Below, piece after piece: positions 7,626-13,311 of a stretch of 13,311 bases of DNA. The stretch's first letter is position 1. Each line of letters starts with the position of its first letter. The notes beneath the pieces were generated by a model, which saw only the letters and a program-made list of their open reading frames with translations, was not told the origin of the DNA and searched no databases. The stretch covers positions 7,559 to 20,869 of the forward strand of contig UZAN01043828.1 in the NCBI GenBank assembly GCA_900618425.1. Direction: 5' to 3'. Source of the DNA: Echinostoma caproni. Taxonomy: Eukaryota; Platyhelminthes; Trematoda; Plagiorchiida; Echinostomatidae. Made by a program: the position numbers and the translations under genes.

Positions 7626-9040
7626 TTGCTGTGTAGAGTGTGGCGATAGCAGTAGGAGATAGAGTGTTCCTAAGAACTATTTGGGGAACCAAGTTGAATA
7701 TTATGCAGGTGGATTTCGATTGCTTTTGTTTCGGCCATGATGCGACTGCTAAAAACGGTAGATGGACATATATGAACAAAACAGAGGCGGTGAAACACAT
7801 CCACATGGTTTGATTCTACTAGATGCGAAAGGATCGAACTCTAGACAAACATCCATCTCACTATTCACCCCAGCCAACCCATGCTCGTGAACTCGTTCAC
7901 ACAAAGGTCTACTCCAGTGACCAGTTTGTGGCATCCCAGAGGAACAGGCGAATGAGTACACTCAGAAAAAGCATGAGGAAATAGGCATTTTATTTTTAGG
8001 TTGGAAACAAGGGTTGCCTGAAAACTAACACAATGCGAAACTTCGCTGTTACTTTCTCCACAGCTGGTATCCGTTTGCCCGTTAGGACCTCGACAGTTAT
8101 GCCACACTGATGTGAATGGGTGATGAGTAACCTGTGATCAAAGTCAGGTTATGGGACTGGGATCTGATTTTTCTCTCATCCAGTAATGAATGCTAAGACC
8201 GTCAAACATTATTATATAAATTATAATGTAAAAGTCAGTGGATAAATCAGCGAATTGAGCGTATGCTTTATTGTGTTTAATACGTGTGACAACAGCACAT
8301 TCGTACATACGAACATCACTTCGTTCGCAAGACAAACTGAAAAGATTAATTAACAGCAAGGCGAAAATAGTTTTGCATTTGTCAAGACACATTATCAAAG
8401 CAGTGCGTAGGAAGGGAAGGGGATTCGTTTTTTCGAAACACTCCAATGAACACTACATATTACCACTTTATAAAAAAAAACAAAGAAAGACAGAATGCTA
8501 ACTGTTCTGTTTATAAAACTGGCAATCCTTTAAATGCTGTTGCACTTCATCTCAACTGCAGAAAGCGACACATAACATAAACAAACTAAATAAAAACATC
8601 CTTTTTTCGATGAGCAAAGCCACTGAAAAAGGAAAAAAGCTAGCAGTCGATGAACGTGATCAAAACTCTGACCACCAAAATGTAGAACAAGAGACATTCC
8701 AATGCTTACTGGTACGTAAAGACACAAGTAGCGAGCGCTGTATGTGGGCGCCGGGGCGAGATCGGCAAGATCTTTGCACTTCATAGATAGAAGAAAAAGA
8801 CAAGGCTAGGTATCACCACTGAACTTGCAAGCAGCTTTTTCAACATTTGGTTGTACTTGACCAATGTGTTCAACCTGAATTGTAAAGGATTCGGAAGTAA
8901 AACTCCGTTGGACGCGCATGGTATACGGATTGGACTAGGAATCTACATTCTTCAGATGAACCGCACATAGGAAAGCAACATTATTCGTTCATTATTGGAT
9001 TAATATTCTGTCTATCTATCCGGAAAGTCGGGCTGATTCA
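7626..9040. other. AT-rich spacer after the PLE
   Basis: About 1.4 kb without a recognisable gene or element. Short open frames exist on both strands, for example 8271-8501 plus and 8446-8144, 8107-7865 and 8784-8530 minus. None shows a domain, and none joins to neighbouring frames as the transposon relics do. The only local structure noted is a hairpin at 8127-8152. Confidence 0.45.
8128..8151. repeat. Short inverted repeat, 7-bp stem with 10-nt loop
   Basis: TAACCTG (8128-8134) and CAGGTTA (8145-8151) are perfect reverse complements around TGATCAAAGT, with a possible G-T closing pair outside. It is preceded by TGATGA and followed by GGGA, a layout distantly like a hammerhead ribozyme core, but the conserved GAAA and first C are not present. 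Confidence 0.35.
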
Positions 9041-11692
9041 AGAACCATATATCATCCAGCAGAGGGGCAAACACGGCAGGATGTGTAGGGTGGGAACCCG
9101 TACCGTGGAAAACATAGTAGCGACAGTGCGTGCCGACCGTTTGTCACCGGCTGTGGGGCGTGGTTAACAATGTCCCGGAAACGAATCACACCTTTTTCAT
9201 ATTCTGTTTCAGAATTTATGCGTATAAAAAGCATGACTGGACCTGAATGAACGAACTGAATAATTCATCATTCACATTTGACTGACGATCAGATCCATTC
9301 GGATTCAACACAGCTCGATCGTCGGCGCCATATCTCGCACTCACTACCAGTATATCGAAGTTAAAATTTGTATTCAAACTCGAGAACTACCTTACTTATT
9401 CTGTCTACCGAGAACTCTCAACCCATATTCCGTTGGTTGACGTTTGACGATACGCTACTTGCGCGATCTGAACTGCGCCTTAAAGACAGAAGATCACCGG
9501 TGGGAAACAATCCAGATGAGACACAATGGTGAAGGCTTAGCGACAGCCAAAACCACGGACAGAACAGAGCCCAATGGAAAACCTAATTGCTAAGTGAAAG
9601 CATCTGTGCGTGTGGTGGTCACGGTAGTTTCGTGTGATAGGTGAAAAAGTTGATAATATTCAAAAAAAGCGATGTAGGAGGAAACAACCGATCAATCCAA
9701 AAAGCGGTTCAGATGGCTATTTAGCAGTTCCACAGGATTTGGACATTGCGGTTGTTCTAGCGTTAATTTATATTAATTCATTGTAGACATTCGAGAAATC
9801 TATTAAATTTTGATATATACTACGATGATCTTGCTTAAACAACAGTATGCCACATCTTTCACGGGTTCAGGTTCTATGGACGAAAACTGCGCTCTTAAAT
9901 GAACAACAAGGTTCACACATAAAGCCTACATGGGTGCAACCACGATAACTTCATCTGAACTGATTACTGACAAGCAATCAGTTGCTGATTACGGTTATCT
10001 GAAAGTCGTTCTGTTTTCCACACAATGCACTTTACAGAACAGAAACCAGAGAAAAATCACCGAGGTGATCGTTGATCGACGCATGATCCCGTGCTGTAGT
10101 TGTGTGGGTAGGACACCGCAGCTGTACAAGGCAAAACTGTTAGGGTTCAGTTGATTTGTCCCTTTATTACTAATAGACACAATGTGGGGAGCTAAACATT
10201 TGTCCACAGAAAATGTTTGGAGGAAACTTTGCTAGAACCATCCAGATTAGGCCCAAATCAACCGCGCTTCTCTTAAGTAATCACGGTCATATAAAGTCTA
10301 GATCCAAGAGATGCTAGGTTTCATTGCGGGGAATAATTAACATATCTGTCTGTAAAATCCAAAAAGGATAGCCCAGAGTCTCATACTGCTGCGTAAAAAA
10401 TAATGTAAATAGAAACCTGTTTTCCACGGTCAAGATTTTGTCTATTTGCCGATTGTATGTAATCAATTACAATAATTTTCGGGCGTCCTTATAACTTATC
10501 AGGCACAGAGATTTACACTGTATTTGTAGTTGACGTTTTACTCGCAGAATAATATACCAAAATCTCTCGTATTTAGCAAAATAACGCTCCTCAAATGAAT
10601 ACTTATGCCCCCGTGCTCTGTTTACAGTGCATCAGTTTTGTTCCATGCATCATTAACCAAATTTAACACTTCTTGGGGGTTAGGCATCCTTCAAGAGAAA
10701 ATAAATTTCCGAAAATCGTTCTGTTGTTACTTTCTTGCATTTAGCGATGATAGGCAATAGGACTTGTGTTACGTGAAGAGGAACTGATAAGAAAAGCAAA
10801 TCACTCCCATAGTGCTGTAAGGCGTCAGAAAAGCTGCGCACAGAATGATAATAGGCACTTCGAAGACTCGTAGTCATTTTTTCTTAGGCGTTGTGGCAAA
10901 CTATTGTCGCATGTCATGTAAAGTGCATCGCTTGCCGTACCCGAGGAGTGAACAACCAGCGACCACATAATCACTATGTATCAAACGATGGGAACTATGG
11001 TACGTAGAGTAAGTAACAAATAAATGGACAACAGCAAAACAATCATTGGTAAACGATGGCGTTATTGATCAGTTTAGATTCGCTTCTTGAACAAATCAAT
11101 TGCAACGACTTCATAATTTGTGAAACAGTAGAACGCCTATAGGCCTTAGTGCGTGTCTCTATTTGTTCATAACTAGAATGGATGGATGAATAGGAACGGC
11201 ATGGACGAAGATCAGGATATAGAGGATGAAAACAGTCAGGAAAGATCTTTCGGGAGAATACTTTACATTTTTTATTGTAAAACCTGCCTTGAGAAAGGTT
11301 ACCCACAGTAACCGAAACGCCTGTGAATATAATTCCCAACCGAGATTTCTGTGTTAAGATAATAGCATTCAAAATAGTTTACATGCTTTGGAGCGGTGTG
11401 GTACAATACACTGCACCAGATGTTCACGGGGAATATGGCCACAAACGGACAGAAACTGGACTGATCAGGAGACGAGTTTAAATTATCCTCACTCCTAACC
11501 CGAACCGGAGCCTTTTTATGTAGGTTGATCGATCTCGCCATTAGTTTGCCACAGGTGAACTGTACACCCGTACATGCACTCAATTTGCCTCGTGCTATCA
11601 TTCCACGCCCTAAATAAAATCATTATATGGTGCTGGGCTATTTCTAACTTCGCCTGATGTTTTTCAACTTCGATTTTAGCTATGTGCGACCA
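9041..11692. other. Spacer with no recognisable gene or element
   Basis: About 2.65 kb. Open frames at 9234-9052 minus, 9930-10154 plus, 10207-9995 minus, 10877-10680 minus, 11372-11043 minus and 11601-11299 minus were read by eye and show no family motif, signal peptide or repeat structure. A moderately GC-rich patch at about 9060-9185 stands out from its AT-rich surroundings without a coding explanation. An inverted repeat lies at 9958-9983. Confidence 0.45.
9958..9983. repeat. Perfect 8-bp inverted repeat with 10-nt spacer
   Basis: AACTGATT (9958-9965) and AATCAGTT (9976-9983) are reverse complements around ACTGACAAGC. It is close to the size expected by chance in 13 kb, and no feature is attached to it. 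Confidence 0.4.
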
Positions 11693-12268
11693 CACCACTT
11701 AACTGCACCCCCAAATCCGATAGGCCCGCATTCCTGGGTTTGCATTCGCCTTTTTACCCCCTGCTCACCGCGCTCCTGCTGATCGGGTGGGTCTTGACGG
11801 TGTTCCCGGTCCATTGAAAATAAGGCCCTACTCTAGTGTTATACAGATGGGCTGGTTTTCTCTTGTTCTTTAAAATAAGCCCNACCTTCTTCCTGTTCTA
11901 CTGAGGATCAAGAGCTTGTGCGCCTTAACCCCTGCACGTGTTTTGATTTGGCTTTGACCGCTCTGCCGGAAGGTAGAAAACGTTAAGACGTGTTCCCGAT
12001 CGCCAGAAATTATTTATGAAACAACGCGAACTTCTGAGTCTATATTGGTGATTGCCATTCAGAAATCTATGTGACAAAGTTGAAGGTTTGGCCTCAGTTA
12101 CCAGTGCCTTATACAACATTATCTCAAACATTAGTTTCAAGCAAGATTCTCTAATACGGAACTGGATTTGGTTGGTAACTCGGAGGCACCCAACCATAAA
12201 CTTCGTTTGCTGGCCGTTCTAGGTGTACCAAACCCCTTCCAAACCCAGTCCCCGTTCATCGAGACCCC
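11693..12268. other. GC-richer patch with ambiguous base, unidentified
   Basis: From about 11700 to 11830 the composition shifts to C-rich runs (for example TTTTTACCCCCTGCTCACCG at 11751-11770), unlike the AT-rich DNA around it. On the minus strand an ATG at 11814-11812 opens a 44-codon hydrophilic frame, beginning MDREHRQDPPDQQERGEQGV, that stops near 11680. The base at 11883 is N. The patch could be part of another dispersed repeat on the minus strand, but I recognise no domain. A 90-codon frame at 12197-11925 minus also has no recognisable motif. Confidence 0.35.
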
Positions 12269-12583
12269 AGTTTAGTTAACTTTGCACGACCCTTTTTGGG
12301 CGCGGTGGCTTGGATTCTCATCTTTTAGCTGCCCATTTAGATACAGAAGTGGAGGGGAGATTTGAACGTTGAAACCAATGTGAAAATTAAAACAGAGAAT
12401 ATTGGTCGAGTGTGGTTGCAAAGAGAATGACAAGGTGCACGAGTATCATTGTTCGCGACACTCAACTATATCACTCAACGTATCTATACATCAGTAACGC
12501 TGCTCCCGTGGTTTCCATCCAGGAAGCTTTACGCGTCCTATATGGCCGAGTTCCCTGGTTAGGGTTTTCACACTCTCATGCTA
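12269..12583 (-). mobile_element. RTE-like 3' end (copy 5), truncated by copy 6
   Basis: On the minus strand this copy comprises part of the tail-domain coding region and the UTR. Matches to the other copies in order are TTTAGTTAACTTTGCACGA (12271-12289), TTTAGCTGCCCATTTAGAT (12324-12342), GTGTGGTTGCAAAGAGAATG (12410-12429), the GCGACACTCAACTATATCAC stretch (12456-12475) and CCTGGTTAGGGTTTTCACAC (12554-12573). The coding frame is ruined. The UTR is the long form. Homology runs up to CTCTCATGCTA (12573-12583), where copies 4 and 6 continue with CCAG and the coding for 'KTWHEG'. Here instead the 3' tail of copy 6 begins. The left border has no clear simple-repeat tail. Confidence 0.68.
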
Positions 12584-12723
12584 GTTCAGTTCAGTTCTTA
12601 CAACCATTAACCATGAACTTTCGTGCGCCGGTTTTGGTTGCCCATTTGGATAAAATAGCAGAATAGTGATTAGAATGTTGAGAGCAGATTCAAAGGGAAG
12701 ATAGCACACTTTCATAGACTGCA

Positions 12724-13311
12724 GTTATAAAAATAATGAGTAGATGCATGAGCGCCACGGTTTGCCACAAGCAGCTATAACGCTATGTCTCTAACCATCG
12801 GTGACCATGATCTCTGGGTCCCCAGCCAGGGAGCCTAACGGGACATATGTGAGCCAGTCTCCTGGTTAGCGTTTTCATACCCTCGTGCCAGGTCTTAGCT
12901 TGACCGCCTTTCATTTTTTTTCCAACCGCAGTCTGCCTCGGCAAGCATCATTCGCCGTGGCAACCTACCTGGTGACATGCGTAGCACATATCCCACCCAG
13001 CGTAATCTATGGAGGTCGACTACGTGTTCCAGTGGACGACTACGATTACCTAAAACTTTGCGCCTAACCTCAGCATTGCTCGTCCGGTGTCCCCACCAGA
13101 CACGTGCAATGCGACGTAGACAGCGGTGTTCGAACACCGACAGTCTAATTTAATCCTGTTCCCGTAATGGCAAAGTCTCTGCACCGTAGAGCAGGACTGG
13201 CCGAACTGCTGCAGCACACACTCGACCCTTCACAGACAGCCGGATGTCGCGACGGCGCCACAAATGTCTCAAGTTGGTAAATTCCAACCGAGCCTTTTGT
13301 ATGCGCGCCGA
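12724..13311 (-). pseudogene. RTE-like RT C-terminal region and tail domain (copy 6)
   Basis: From 13311 leftwards one frame reads SARIQKARLEFTNLRHLWRR, then VRPVLLYGAETLPLRE, a stop at 13152-13150, FEHRCLRRIARVWWGHRTSN, LHRLRWVGYVLRMSPGRLPR and GWKKNERRSS, with a stop at 12895. At the T-run near 12914-12921 (an A-run on the coding strand) the homologous frame shifts by one, and GGQAKTWHEGMKTLTRRLAH, VRLPGWGPRDHGHRW and a premature stop follow near 12795. The 'vLLYGaEtW.lr' and 'RWlGHvLRM' blocks are hallmarks of the post-RT region of schistosome RTE-like proteins. At least one stop, one frameshift and a later stop show it is inactive. Confidence 0.8.
13124..13139. repeat. Perfect 16-bp palindrome inside RTE-like copy 6
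   Basis: CGGTGTTCGAACACCG, identical to 5915-5930 and at the homologous place in the element, covering the SVFEHRC codons. Confidence 0.7.

Larger units (their letters stand above)
12584..13311 (-). mobile_element. RTE-like non-LTR element (copy 6), running off the right edge
   Basis: The minus-strand element enters from the right edge within the RT C-terminal region and ends with GTTCAGTTCAGTTCTTAC (12584-12601), the complement of the simple-repeat 3' end. The UTR contains ACCATTAACCATGAACTTTC (12602-12621) and GGTTTTGGTTGCCCATTTGG (12630-12649), which is the short form lacking the 12-14 nt insert, as in copy 1. It is the most protein-like copy upstream of its tail domain. It abuts copy 5 in the same orientation. 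Whether copy 5 resumes beyond the right edge, which would prove nesting, cannot be seen here. Confidence 0.8.

Noticed and set aside
7609..7806. Minus-strand frame with hydrophobic stretches
   Set aside because: It lies over the end of the plus-strand PLE relic. The hydrophobic character is a by-product of base composition.
8144..8501. Overlapping open frames on both strands (100 codons minus, 76 codons plus)
   Set aside because: Composition is AT-driven, no motif is visible, and there is no colinear neighbour. The length is compatible with chance.
9930..10207. Plus frame of 74 codons and opposing minus frame of 70 codons
   Set aside because: No resemblance to a protease, integrase or host domain. 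The overlap of two chance frames is not evidence of coding.
11043..11601. Two minus-strand frames of about 100 codons
   Set aside because: No recognisable domain, signal peptide or splice-consistent arrangement.
11925..12197. Minus-strand 90-codon frame
   Set aside because: No family recognised. It lies between an unidentified patch and a transposon 3' end.
1..13311. Host protein-coding gene, tRNA, rRNA, CRISPR array or LTR retrotransposon
   Set aside because: I looked for conserved exon-like protein motifs, tRNA-like boxes, regular spaced repeats and long terminal repeats. None could be supported by eye.

Overview
The window looks like intergenic or intronic DNA from a flatworm, most likely a schistosome-type trematode. 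This rests on the protein style of the transposon relics, judged from memory of known families and not from a search. I find no intact gene, no convincing host exon, no tRNA or rRNA, no CRISPR array and no bacterial signal. What can be recognised is a layered set of dead retrotransposons of three kinds, in AT-rich spacer DNA.

Layout. (1) Positions 1-419, plus strand: the 3' end of an RTE-like non-LTR retrotransposon (copy 1), cut by the left edge. (2) About 660-1000, plus: a badly eroded second copy of the same region. (3) About 1850-4225, minus: a 5'-truncated CR1/Jockey-like non-LTR element. It keeps part of an endonuclease, a linker, nearly a whole reverse transcriptase (RT) with four in-frame stops and a YADD-to-YADG change, and a C-terminal tail in shifted frames. 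(4) 4620-4905, minus: RTE-like copy 3. (5) About 5281-7625, plus: a Penelope-like element (PLE) remnant with RT fingers, a degenerate palm, a thumb and a broken GIY-YIG endonuclease. (6) 5378-6139, minus: RTE-like copy 4, sitting inside the PLE and flanked by a 7-bp direct repeat (5371-5377 and 6140-6146). (7) About 7626-12268: 4.6 kb with nothing I can name, apart from two short inverted repeats and a GC-richer patch with one ambiguous base. (8) About 12269-12583, minus: RTE-like copy 5. (9) 12584-13311, minus: RTE-like copy 6, which abuts copy 5 and runs off the right edge.

The elements do not work together in any functional sense. They record the order of events: the PLE was present before RTE-like copy 4 entered it, and copy 5 is either interrupted or abutted by copy 6. 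All coding remnants carry stops, frameshifts or lost catalytic residues, so the locus is best read as a retrotransposon graveyard. The most informative points are the nested insertion with its target-site duplication, the PLE with its GIY-YIG relic, and a 12-14 nt indel in the RTE 3' UTR that splits the copies into two groups. I do not find a new biological system that I could defend.
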